Part shown: positions 13,704 through 22,853 of the stretch, in pieces
Layout of the letters: each line of letters opens with the position of its first letter
How positions within the stretch are numbered: the first letter of the stretch is position 1
Translations under genes and position numbers: made by a program
The notes under the pieces: model-generated
The model's input: only the letters and a program-made list of their open reading frames with translations
Database searches by the model: none
Told to the model about the DNA's origin: nothing
Assembly (NCBI GenBank): GCA_015055625.1
Contig: SVHU01000024.1
Span: 1 to 41,864, forward strand
From: Clostridiales bacterium
Lineage (GTDB): Bacteria > Bacillota > Clostridia > Christensenellales > Pumilibacteraceae
Length of the DNA stretch: 41,864 bases
Reading direction: 5' to 3'

Positions 13704-16700
13704 ATGACGTATTTTTTCTTGTCGTTACTTGTAGTATCAATAGTTGTTTTGGTTGTTTTGTCAACAAAGGGTGAAAGCGTAGGGTTTGAAGATAACAAGC
13801 CCGATTATTTTACGTTGGCGCAAACTAGCGTGGGCAATCACAGGTCAAAACTACTTATTGCGCTGTGTGTAAAAAAACTTAACAAAAGCGTGGGTGTAAT
13901 GAAAAAGCGCGATAAGCTTTTTGAGTACGAAAACTGGTTATACGATAACGCGTATAAAGTCAAAGGAGCGCTGAGAAGTTTGAAAAAACTAAAAATATCT
14001 AGTCTGCCCTCTCATAACGCAATGCCAAGGCTCTATTATATCCTAAAGCAGTGCATAAACGAGAATAGCGGAAAACTAGACGAGTGGGAGAAATATATCC
14101 AAAAGTTCAATAATTATGGATATTTGAGATATGAAGAAACAGTTGCACTAAGGGATATGGCGCGTTACGTATTGTGTGAATTTCTTACAATCTACTACTC
14201 TAAGTCATACGTTGCCAGAATGATGTATCTAAAGGGAAAAAGGGAGGGAATAACGCGCAAAATAGACTTTCACTCTCTAAAGTATGCAAGTTATCTTTTA
14301 GGACTGCTTCAAACTTTGGACAGCGTGGGAGAAAAGAGATTGAAAAAGCTGTGCGAGGATAACGGAATTGACTTGTACGGCAAAATTTCCGCGTATAAAA
14401 TTGAGCGCGACGAATATTGCGTAAAGGTAAAAAACGCTGTGCTTTCGCTTGCCAACGTATATGGAATTATGACTAATTATAAGATACTAAATTGCAATAA
14501 AGTGAGTTTGTATCTCGAAAAAAGCGAGGTGTTTTATAAAGATAACGACGATAATACAAAGCTAGAATATTTGCGCCTTATAGCAAAGAAAAGTAAGCGC
14601 AACAATCAAATGGCTTATGCGATAAAGAGCGTTTCGCAGTGTAAAAAATCGGGTGAAGATTTATACGAAAAACTATCTGCAAAGTCAAGGTCTTCATCCT
14701 TTTATTTGCTATTGTTTTTATTGCGTTTTTCGTTTGCTTTAATAGTATGTATAGTGGTGGGCGCGTACTTTTCGACACCTGTTTTTGCAGTGTTGTTTTT
14801 CCCTGTTGTGTACATGTTTATTAAACACGTATGCAGATTTTTGGTGCAAAAACCAGCATCTTTTACACCTAGAGTTAAGCAAATAAAAGGACAAACTGTT
14901 ATTGTTATTAGCGCGCTTATAACCTCTAAAAAGGATGCTCAGTATGCGGTAACGAGAGCAAAAACTGTAAAGCGGGCAAATCCTAAAATCGACGTGTGCT
15001 TACTTGTGGACTTAAAGGACGCAAAGAATAAAACTGAAGATAGCGACAAAGAAATTTTGCAAACACTCAAAGTCTTAGACGATGGCATTTATTGTGCAGT
15101 ACGCGAACGACGTTTTACGTCAAAGGGATATATTGCCTGGGAGAAAAAACGGGGCGCAATACTGGAATTATTCGAGTATATTCTTACTAAAAAAGCTGAC
15201 TTTGCATATTGCAATTTACCCTCCGTCAACTACGACTATGCAATAACTTTGGATATTGATAGCGATATAATTTTGGCAGAGCGAGCAATAAGAGCTATCG
15301 AGCACCCATATTTTAAGGATGTTTCAGTGCTGTCTTTTTCCTCATTTCCTGCACTTGCCTCTCGTGATACTTTGTACGCAAAATTGTTTACCGATAAGGC
15401 GAGCGGTTATTCGTTCTATGGTTATACGCTAGAAAACGACGTGTTTCATAAGGGAAACTATACGGGAAAGGGAGTGTGTAGGATTAAGGATTTTTATGAG
15501 CGTGTGTCTAATGTTTTTCCGGATAATAAGATTTTAAGCCACGATTTTATAGAGGGAGCAATGTCAGGGTGTAGAAATTGTGACGTTGCGGTTAGCGAAA
15601 ACGCGCCTCAAACGCTCGGACAAGACTTGGCGAGAGAAAGCAGGTGGATAAGAGGAGATTGGCAACTTTTACCATACCTATTGCCTACAATTAAAGATAG
15701 ATATGGTAAAAATCGGAAAAACCGTATAGGTATTATAAATAAAGCGCATATATTAGCAAATTTATGCTCTTCGCTGTACCCAATTTTTTTACTAGCAAGT
15801 CTGCTTTTTGCAAGAGGATATTTGGTGTTATTGGCGCTTTCTTTGCCTCTATTTTCCATACTTGTTTGCTTTACCGAGATTATTTTTGCACCTAAAAAAA
15901 CGCTAAAAAACGTAGTACGACAGGTGTATGAACTAGCGGTGCTTCCCTATAAAGCGTGGGTGTGCTTGTACTCGGTTGCAGTAACTATCGTAAGACTTAT
16001 AAGAAATAAAAAACTGCTTGAATGGAAAACTTTCCGCCATACGTTGTCTAAAAACTATGCAGGAGTTTTTTGCGTTCCGCTTGCAATAATAACGTTCGTT
16101 TTTGCGTTTTTGTCTTTAGACGTAGGATTGTTTGTTGTGGGAATAATTTTCTTAAGCGGTACTTTCAGCTTTGTTTTGGACGAGAAGAAACCGGAAAGAA
16201 AAATAAGCACTAACGTAAGAAAAACCGCGCTCGATTTAGTAAATGCTACTAGCGCATATTTTCTAAACTCACTCGAAGCTTCTTCCCTATTCCTTATTCC
16301 TGATTTTTACAGTGAGGAAAACGGAAAGTACTCTAATATGACTTCACCTACAAATATTGGATTTTCTCTTGTTGCATTGCGTTGTATGTACAAACTAGGC
16401 TTTATAAAACGAGATGAGTTTGTGTATAAGTCGGACAAAATATTGAAAAGCATAGAAAGTTTGAAAAAATATCGCGGTCATCTTTATAATTGGTACGATA
16501 TCAATACAGGTGAGCCGTTGTATCCACGATACGTGTCAACAGTAGATAGTGGAAATTTTTGTATGTCGCTGTGTTTTGTAATGAGTGAGCTTAGCGAAAA
16601 AAGTAGAGAAATTGCCGAGCGGTTTATACAAAATATTAAGTTTGATTTTTTGGTAAACTCTGATAAAAAACTGCTTGTAACAGGCTTTTGCGACGCCACT

Positions 16701-19700
16701 AAAAAAACGGATGAAAGCTGTTACGATTTGTTTGCTAGCGAGAGCTTGCTTACCTATATTTTTTGCGTAGGTTACAACAAAATAAGCGGAGAATGTGCGT
16801 TTTCACTGGACGGGAGCGCCACGCATTTTTATGGCAATACCTTGTATTCTTGGACTGGTGGGGCGTTTGAATACCTTATGACGTCGTTGTTTATTCCTTA
16901 CACAAAAGGAAGTTCGCTATATAGGTCTGCGGTTGCCCATACAAGAGCTCAATCACGGTACTCGTTGCCGTTTTGGGGTATAAGCGAAAGTCAGTACAAT
17001 GCGTATGACGATAGTGGAAATCGAAAGTATAAGGCATTTGGAATAGAGAAAACCGCATACAAAAGCGCAATGGGAAGCGCAAGAGCGCCGTATGCAAGCG
17101 CGCTGTGTTTAGAATTTGCGCCTGAGAAAGTAGTTAATAATTTAAAAATTGCCGAAAAGTGGGGAATGCGCGGAAAGTTAGGATTGTATGAGGCGTATGA
17201 TGGCGAAGTTATAAAGACTTATATGGCGCACCATCAAGGTATGATTATGCTCGCGCTTTACAATGTTTTGGATAACAATGCGTACAAGGTAGAGTTTGCA
17301 AATTCTCCCGAAATTCTATCCGCGCTTTTGTATTTTCAAGTGCCTGAAAAAGAGCGAAGAGAGCATAAGCAAAAGGAAGCTAAGCTAAAAATTAAAGACG
17401 TAATTTCGATCAAAAGCGAAAACGTATATGCGACTAATATTATGAGGAACAAAACCTATTCGGTGATGTATCAGGACAATGGCGAGAGTGAAGCGTTTTA
17501 TAAGCAACAATGCGTGTTTACAAAGGGTGGAAATGATATAGTGCTAACACTTGGTTCGCGTAGTTATTCGCTATTAGCTGGAGCAAAGTGTGCGCTTGAC
17601 GAGAGCGCGAGTAGGTATGTTATAGACAACCAGTTTTTTAGGGCAAGTGTAACTATAACAGCGCTTTCTTCCTTTGACGGAGAAATCAGAGAGGTGGAAA
17701 TTACCAATAAAACTAATATCCCACAAACTTTCGCTCTAAGCTTTTACGTAGAGCCTGTACTTTTAAAAAAGGAAGAATATACTGCGCATAAAACTTATAG
17801 CAAGATGTTTATTTTGCCTTATGTTTTAGATAATTGCGTCATGGCGAAAAGTAAACATTTTACACTAGCTATGACTTGTGATAAAGAGGATACAAAAGAG
17901 GTGGATAGAGGAAAGATTTTCAGGAAATCAAGTTCAAAAATTAACGTGGATTGCTGTCTTTTTACTTCTAAACACTTTTCTTTAGAAAGTGAAAAAAGCG
18001 TTCTGTTTTATAATGCACTATTTTGTGCAAAAACTACACTTTTGTCGCAAAATCTTGCAAACGTATTCGAGAAAACCGACAAAAATACGCTTATGGAACT
18101 GTCGAGAAAGCAAACTTTGTCAACGAGCGTGGGCGAAAATATAAAAAATATAATAAGCTCAGTATCGAAAAACGTTGGCAAAAAAGCGGAAGAGCAAACG
18201 ATAATACTGGATTGCGTAGAAAACAATCTGTACAGACTTAAAGAGGTAGCAAGCGCGCTAATTCTAGCCTCTCGCTTTTCGCCTCGATTTATAGCTTACG
18301 TTGTATATTCAGAACGCGACGGATACTTTAAGAGCGTGGGTAATATGGCGCGAGAAGAAGTTGAACGAGCTAGGTGTGAGGAGGGAAATGGAAACGTAAG
18401 GTTTGAGTTTTTAGAAAAAAGTATGGATAAGGAAAAAATTGAGAGTATTTCAAAACTTGCAATTAGTCCGCTATCTAACTTTTTACTCTATTCTAAAAAG
18501 CCTATGCTTATGAAAAAGTGCGAAGAAGAAACAAAAGTTAATCTTCCGCATATAATCTACCCTACCGACTGTGGCGGTTTTTATAAGGATGGATTTTTGA
18601 TAAACAAAGCTCCGCCCAAAACTTGGAGTAACGTAGTATCTAACGGAAACGTGGGATTTATAGCTACGGAATATGGTGGCGGATATACTTTCTACTCGTC
18701 TTCGCGCCAAGAAAAAATAACAGAGTTTTCCTTTGATCCACTCAAAAATTCGGTTAGCGAGGGCGTAGTTTTTTGCGAGGATAATTTAGTGTGGTCGGCA
18801 TCCTCTTCGCCGTGTGGAACAAATTGCTATTGTATGAACGAAAGCGGTAAAACTACGTATAAAACAGGGTATAACGGCATAGCAATAACTCAAAAAGTGG
18901 GAGTGGGCGGAAGCAATAAATTTATCGTAATAAACTTAAAAAACACAATTGATAAAATGCGTAAAATTTACGTTACTTTCTTTGCCCGTATCGTGCTTGG
19001 TGATTTTGTGGAAAATACTGAAAACTGTATAACGTATGCGAAAAATGATAACGTTTTGCGCGCGAAAAACGTACAAAATGGTATGGAAGTTCATCTTTCG
19101 TCAAGCGAAAATATAGTAGCGTATTCTTTTGATACAAAGTCAATGCTAGCAAAGAACGGAGAGATTGTAAGCTGTAAAGACTTTACAAACGAGAGGGGGA
19201 GAAACGGCTTTGTGTGTACGGTATGTATAGACCTGGATAAAGAAAAGCAAGTAGTGTTTTCTTTAGGCAAAAACCCTACCCCAGATTTTTCAAAAGCGGA
19301 AGATATTATCGAGGATTTTTGCGCGCTAAGTAAGGATATGTCCGCGGTAAAAATACACAGTGGAGATAATGATTTAGATTGCGTCTTTCCCTGGCTTATT
19401 CCGCAAACGTATTTTTCGCGCTTTATGGCTAGGTGTGGTTTTTATCAGGTGGGCGGAGCATACGGCTTTAGGGATCAGCTTCAAGATTGTTTGGCGTTGT
19501 TGTATTCTCACCCTGGTGAGGTTAGAGAGCATATTTTATACTGTGCTCAAAGACAATTCGAAAGTGGCGACGTGTTGCATTGGTGGCATCATCCGTACAC
19601 AGGCGTTAGAACGCGTATCAGCGACGATAAGCTCTTCTTGCCATACGTTACCGCAAAGTATATAGCTTTTACTGGAGATAAAGAGATACTAAACGAGCAG

Positions 19701-20753
19701 GTTGCGCTATTAAAAGACGTTGCATTTGACAAGGTTTTGTATACGAATTTTGCTCCAACCGAATATAAAATCACGCTAAAAGATCATATAATCAGAGCCA
19801 TCCATTCGTGCAAGTTTGCGCCAAACGGCTTAGTTTTGATGGGGGACGGAGATTGGAACGACGCTATGGATAACGCGGGAAGCAAAGGCGTTGGTTCGTC
19901 CGTGTGGCTTAGCATGTTTTTATACGCAGTGATAAACGAGTGTAAAGAATTTCTGGATAACAGCGACTTTTATAATCGAATACTGAATAGACTTAGAGAA
20001 AGCGTAATTAAAATGTTTGACGGCAATAGTTTTTCAAGACTTATTACCGACGATGGCGTACAGCTGGGACATAAGGACGGATTTGTGGATATTATAACCC
20101 AGTCCTGGGCGACGCTTTCCGGAATTGCAGACGAGAAAACTTGCATAACAGCATTGCAAAGCGCAAAAAGACTTGTGGATGATGATAAACGCATAATTAA
20201 ACTGCTTGCTCCTCCGTTTGACAAGGACACTAAGATTGGAAGCATCGGCAAATATCCAAAGGGTGTAAGAGAAAACGGAGGTCAGTATACTCACGGCGCG
20301 GTATGGTACGTTATGGCACTGTTCAAACAAGGACAAGTGGAGGAAGCGTATAAGTGCTTAAGATATCTTTTACCGTCCACTCATTGCGTAGGAGGAAACA
20401 GCTCGCTTTACAAAAATGAACCGTATGTAATTTCCGCCGACGTGTACGAAAGCGGAGAGGCTGGCTGGAGTTGGTATACAGGTTCTTCGTCCTGGATGTA
20501 TATCCTGATTGTGGAGTATTTGCTGGGTATAAAAAAATCGGAAAAAACGGTTCGGATAAACCCTGCGCTTCCTAAAAGTGTGGAAAAAATGCAAGTTTCT
20601 CTTTGTTTTGACGGAATAAGTATGGAAGTAGAAATTGACAATACCGGCGATGGCGAGTGGCGATTGTTTTATCAGAACGTGCGTTACGAAACGGACGTAT
20701 TGATGCTGGATATTAAAAATCACGGAAAAAAATTCAGATTGGCAAGGGTGTAA
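13704..20753 (+). CDS. Cyclic beta-1,2-glucan synthase-like protein (GT84, glucoamylase-like domain, GH94)
   Basis: A 2349-residue membrane enzyme, the largest gene of the window. Order of parts: one N-terminal membrane segment; a helical region; two membrane segments (about 335-385); a GT84 glycosyltransferase with DIDSD at 517-521, SHDFIEG (Asp614) and RWIRGDWQ (647-654); further membrane segments (about 680-735 and 785-825); a glucoamylase-like domain (TSPTNIGFSL near 880, YMAHHQGM near 1174); a beta-sandwich region; and a C-terminal GH94 phosphorylase-like domain (FRDQLQD near 1923-1928, MGDGDWNDAMD at 2046, with the DWND that holds the catalytic acid in GH94). This is the layout of cyclic beta-1,2-glucan synthases (NdvB/Chv B): chains are built from UDP-glucose, cyclised by the middle domain and trimmed by GH94. 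It is shorter than proteobacterial NdvB. It is monocistronic; the start has GGAGAG before it. Confidence 0.9.
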   Translation: MTYFFLSLLVVSIVVLVVLSTKGESVGFEDNKPDYFTLAQTSVGNHRSKLLIALCVKKLNKSVGVMKKRDKLFEYENWLYDNAYKVKGALRSLKKLKISSLPSHNAMPRLYYILKQCINENSGKLDEWEKYIQKFNNYGYLRYEETVALRDMARYVLCEFLTIYYSKSYVARMMYLKGKREGITRKIDFHSLKYASYLLGLLQTLDSVGEKRLKKLCEDNGIDLYGKISAYKIERDEYCVKVKNAVLSLANVYGIMTNYKILNCNKVSLYLEKSEVFYKDNDDNTKLEYLRLIAKKSKRNNQMAYAIKSVSQCKKSGEDLYEKLSAKSRSSSFYLLLFLLRFSFALIVCIVVGAYFSTPVFAVLFFPVVYMFIKHVCRFLVQKPASFTPRVKQIKGQTVIVISALITSKKDAQYAVTRAKTVKRANPKIDVCLLVDLKDAKNKTEDSDKEILQTLKVLDDGIYCAVRERRFTSKGYIAWEKKRGAILELFEYILTKKADFAYCNLPSVNYDYAITLDIDSDIILAERAIRAIEHPYFKDVSVLSFSSFPALASRDTLYAKLFTDKASGYSFYGYTLENDVFHKGNYTGKGVCRIKDFYERVSNVFPDNKILSHDFIEGAMSGCRNCDVAVSENAPQTLGQDLARESRWIRGDWQLLPYLLPTIKDRYGKNRKNRIGIINKAHILANLCSSLYPIFLLASLLFARGYLVLLALSLPLFSILVCFTEIIFAPKKTLKNVVRQVYELAVLPYKAWVCLYSVAVTIVRLIRNKKLLEWKTFRHTLSKNYAGVFCVPLAIITFVFAFLSLDVGLFVVGIIFLSGTFSFVLDEKKPERKISTNVRKTALDLVNATSAYFLNSLEASSLFLIPDFYSEENGKYSNMTSPTNIGFSLVALRCMYKLGFIKRDEFVYKSDKILKSIESLKKYRGHLYNWYDINTGEPLYPRYVSTVDSGNFCMSLCFVMSELSEKSREIAERFIQNIKFDFLVNSDKKLLVTGFCDATKKTDESCYDLFASESLLTYIFCVGYNKISGECAFSLDGSATHFYGNTLYSWTGGAFEYLMTSLFIPYTKGSSLYRSAVAHTRAQSRYSLPFWGISESQYNAYDDSGNRKYKAFGIEKTAYKSAMGSARAPYASALCLEFAPEKVVNNLKIAEKWGMRGKLGLYEAYDGEVIKTYMAHHQGMIMLALYNVLDNNAYKVEFANSPEILSALLYFQVPEKERREHKQKEAKLKIKDVISIKSENVYATNIMRNKTYSVMYQDNGESEAFYKQQCVFTKGGNDIVLTLGSRSYSLLAGAKCALDESASRYVIDNQFFRASVTITALSSFDGEIREVEITNKTNIPQTFALSFYVEPVLLKKEEYTAHKTYSKMFILPYVLDNCVMAKSKHFTLAMTCDKEDTKEVDRGKIFRKSSSKINVDCCLFTSKHFSLESEKSVLFYNALFCAKTTLLSQNLANVFEKTDKNTLMELSRKQTLSTSVGENIKNIISSVSKNVGKKAEEQTIILDCVENNLYRLKEVASALILASRFSPRFIAYVVYSERDGYFKSVGNMAREEVERARCEEGNGNVRFEFLEKSMDKEKIESISKLAISPLSNFLLYSKKPMLMKKCEEETKVNLPHIIYPTDCGGFYKDGFLINKAPPKTWSNVVSNGNVGFIATEYGGGYTFYSSSRQEKITEFSFDPLKNSVSEGVVFCEDNLVWSASSSPCGTNCYCMNESGKTTYKTGYNGIAITQKVGVGGSNKFIVINLKNTIDKMRKIYVTFFARIVLGDFVENTENCITYAKNDNVLRAKNVQNGMEVHLSSSENIVAYSFDTKSMLAKNGEIVSCKDFTNERGRNGFVCTVCIDLDKEKQVVFSLGKNPTPDFSKAEDIIEDFCALSKDMSAVKIHSGDNDLDCVFPWLIPQTYFSRFMARCGFYQVGGAYGFRDQLQDCLALLYSHPGEVREHILYCAQRQFESGDVLHWWHHPYTGVRTRISDDKLFLPYVTAKYIAFTGDKEILNEQVALLKDVAFDKVLYTNFAPTEYKITLKDHIIRAIHSCKFAPNGLVLMGDGDWNDAMDNAGSKGVGSSVWLSMFLYAVINECKEFLDNSDFYNRILNRLRESVIKMFDGNSFSRLITDDGVQLGHKDGFVDIITQSWATLSGIADEKTCITALQSAKRLVDDDKRIIKLLAPPFDKDTKIGSIGKYPKGVRENGGQYTHGAVWYVMALFKQGQVEEAYKCLRYLLPSTHCVGGNSSLYKNEPYVISADVYESGEAGWSWYTGSSSWMYILIVEYLLGIKKSEKTVRINPALPKSVEKMQVSLCFDGISMEVEIDNTGDGEWRLFYQNVRYETDVLMLDIKNHGKKFRLARV

Positions 20754-20775
20754 TAGGACTAAAACGCATAAACGC

Positions 20776-20805
20776 TTGCAAAAGAGTTGTTGTATATGAT
20801 ATAAT
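20776..20805 (+). promoter_or_regulatory. rarA promoter that leaves almost no leader
   Basis: TTGCAA (20776-20781), 18-base spacer, TATAAT (20800-20805). The predicted start of transcription is near 20812 and the ATG is at 20815. No Shine-Dalgarno sequence precedes the ATG. Confidence 0.75.
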
Positions 20806-20814
20806 AAATCCATT

Positions 20815-22125
20815 ATGGATTTATTTGATTTTGCACAAAACAAAGTAAACAATGCGCCTCTTTCGGATAGAATGCGCCCCACAAAGCTCGAAGATTTTAT
20901 CGGGCAATCTCACCTTATTTCGCCCAACTCATTGCTGGTTAGAGCAATACGCGCGGACAAAGTGGGAAGCTGTATCTTTTTTGGACCTCCCGGTACCGGA
21001 AAGACCACGCTTGCTTCCATTATCGCCTCGTCGACAAAGGGCGAATTTGTCAAGCTAAACGCAGTATCCAGCGGTGTAGCGGATGCAAAAAAGGTGATAG
21101 ACGACGCCAAAGCAAGGCTGAAAATGTACGGAAAGCGTACGTATTTATTGCTTGACGAGTGCCATAGGTGGAACAAGGCTCAGTCCGATTGCGTACTTGC
21201 GGCTATTGAAGACGGTAGTATAATCTTTATTGGATCTACCACCGAAAACCCCAATATTTCGATGACGAGAGCTATCGTGTCAAGATGTAGAATTTTCGAA
21301 ATGAAGCCTCTAACTGACGACGATATCAAAAAGGGTTTGCTTCGCGCAATAGCGGACAAAACAAACGGTTATGGAAACCTCGCGGTAAAAATTACTGACG
21401 AGGCTGTTTCCACGTTTGTTTGGGGAGCTAGTGGCGATTTGCGTAACGCGCTTAACGCTTTAGAGCTTGCCGTGCTTTCCACAGTACCCGATGAGAATGG
21501 AAACATAGTGATTGATAACGACGTAGCAAAGCAGTCTGTGCAAAAAAAGACGGCGTCCGTGGACGAGAGTACGTACTACGATATGCTGAGCGCGTTTTGT
21601 AAATCACTCAGAGGAAGCGATAGCGACGCAGCGCTTTATTGGGCGTTCAAGCTCGTAGACTCAGGGCTTGATCCGCTCATTATTTTCCGCCGTCTTATAG
21701 CACATTCAAGCGAGGACGTAGGAATGGCAAATCCTAGCGCTTTGCAGTTTGTAGTGTCTGCGATGACCGCGTATGAAAAGGTGGGATATCCCGAGGGAAA
21801 TCTTTCGCTTGCGCACGCAATAATCTACGTTTGCACTTCGCCAAAGTCCAACAAAGTATATATGGCTATGGAGAGTGCAATGAACGCCGTAAGAGAGATT
21901 GGCGACAGCTACGTGCCATTGCATTTGCGTAACACTCAATATTCGTCGCTGGACAAGGCGGAAGATCCGTATCTATACCCACATTCGTTTGGAGGTTACG
22001 TAAAACAGCAATACCTTCCCGATAAGGCAAAAGACTGCGTTTTCTACGAGCCCAGCGAAAACGGCGAAGAAAAAAAGATAAAGGAATTTATGCAATACGT
22101 TAGGGATATAACCGAAAAGGAGTAA
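20815..22125 (+). CDS. rarA: Replication-associated recombination protein A (RarA/MgsA)
   Basis: A 436-residue AAA+ ATPase of the clamp-loader clade. The N-terminus has the family signature PLSDRMRPTKLEDFIGQSHL, then Walker A FGPPGTGKTT, Walker B LLLDECHRWNKAQSD, sensor 1 GSTTENP and the arginine-finger region ISRCRIFE-like (VSRCRIFEMKPL). The C-terminal part (DPLIIFRRLIAHSSEDVGMA, then LRNTQYSSL and GYVKQQYLPD) is the RarA-specific tetramerisation domain. It acts at stalled replication forks, with SSB and the replisome. Length is normal for the family. The start seems leaderless: the -10 is only ten bases upstream. It is followed, two bases after its stop codon, by an ABC ATPase gene, which is not a usual partner. 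Confidence 0.95.
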   Translation: MDLFDFAQNKVNNAPLSDRMRPTKLEDFIGQSHLISPNSLLVRAIRADKVGSCIFFGPPGTGKTTLASIIASSTKGEFVKLNAVSSGVADAKKVIDDAKARLKMYGKRTYLLLDECHRWNKAQSDCVLAAIEDGSIIFIGSTTENPNISMTRAIVSRCRIFEMKPLTDDDIKKGLLRAIADKTNGYGNLAVKITDEAVSTFVWGASGDLRNALNALELAVLSTVPDENGNIVIDNDVAKQSVQKKTASVDESTYYDMLSAFCKSLRGSDSDAALYWAFKLVDSGLDPLIIFRRLIAHSSEDVGMANPSALQFVVSAMTAYEKVGYPEGNLSLAHAIIYVCTSPKSNKVYMAMESAMNAVREIGDSYVPLHLRNTQYSSLDKAEDPYLYPHSFGGYVKQQYLPDKAKDCVFYEPSENGEEKKIKEFMQYVRDITEKE

Positions 22126-22127
22126 GA

Positions 22128-22850
22128 ATGTTAAAACTCAATTCTGTATCAAAAAGGTATGCAAAAAGCGATACGTATGCGGTAAATGACGTCAATATCC
22201 ACGTTAAGAGCGGAGAGATTTACGGATTTATCGGGCCAAACGGCGCGGGTAAAACAACCACGATAAAGATGATAATCGGCGTGCTTGCTCCAAGCGAGGG
22301 TAATATAGAAGTAAACGGCGCGGATATATCAAGAGAGGGAAATTACGCAAAAAAACATATCGGCTATGTATCTGATTCTCACACGCTTTACGATAGACTT
22401 ACCGGTAAAGAATACGTTAATTTTCTTGCCGACGTGTACGGTGTTGGACAAAGGGAAAGACAGGAGCGGTGTGAAAGATTGTTGGAACTCTTTGCAATGA
22501 AAGACGCGTTCAACTCACAAATTTCCACATATTCTCACGGTATGAAGCAAAAAATAAGCATTATAGGCGCACTTATTCACGAGCCTCCGGTGTGGGTGTT
22601 GGACGAGCCTATGACAGGTCTTGATCCGCAGTCCTCGCACGTGCTCAAAACGCTTATGCGAGAGCATTGCGACAAGGGTAACGTCGTGTTCTTTTCCACT
22701 CACGTTTTAGAGGTCGCCGAAAAGCTGTGCGACAGAGTGGGAATAATTTCTGAAGGCAAGCTTATTGCTCAAGGCTCGCTTGACGAAATTCAGGCGGATA
22801 AAGATAAATCGCTCGAAGAAATCTTTTTAGCGCTTACTCAAAAGGAGTAG
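22128..22850 (+). CDS. ABC transporter ATP-binding protein
   Basis: A 240-residue nucleotide-binding subunit. Walker A GPNGAGKT is at 36-43. The signature appears as YSHGMKQKISIIGALI (SHGMKQ instead of LSGGQ, common in this subclass), with Walker B VWVLDEPMTGLDP and the switch FFSTHVLEVAEKL. It is close to the YxlF/EcsA type. It sits between rarA (two bases) and a large permease (three bases), so the three are co-transcribed. The substrate is unknown. Confidence 0.93.
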   Translation: MLKLNSVSKRYAKSDTYAVNDVNIHVKSGEIYGFIGPNGAGKTTTIKMIIGVLAPSEGNIEVNGADISREGNYAKKHIGYVSDSHTLYDRLTGKEYVNFLADVYGVGQRERQERCERLLELFAMKDAFNSQISTYSHGMKQKISIIGALIHEPPVWVLDEPMTGLDPQSSHVLKTLMREHCDKGNVVFFSTHVLEVAEKLCDRVGIISEGKLIAQGSLDEIQADKDKSLEEIFLALTQKE

Positions 22851-22853
22851 CGT

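Noticed and set aside
20370-20882. 170-codon leftward frame over the end of the glucan synthase and the start of rarA.
   Set aside because: It runs across two well-supported genes and the rarA promoter and has no recognisable domain.
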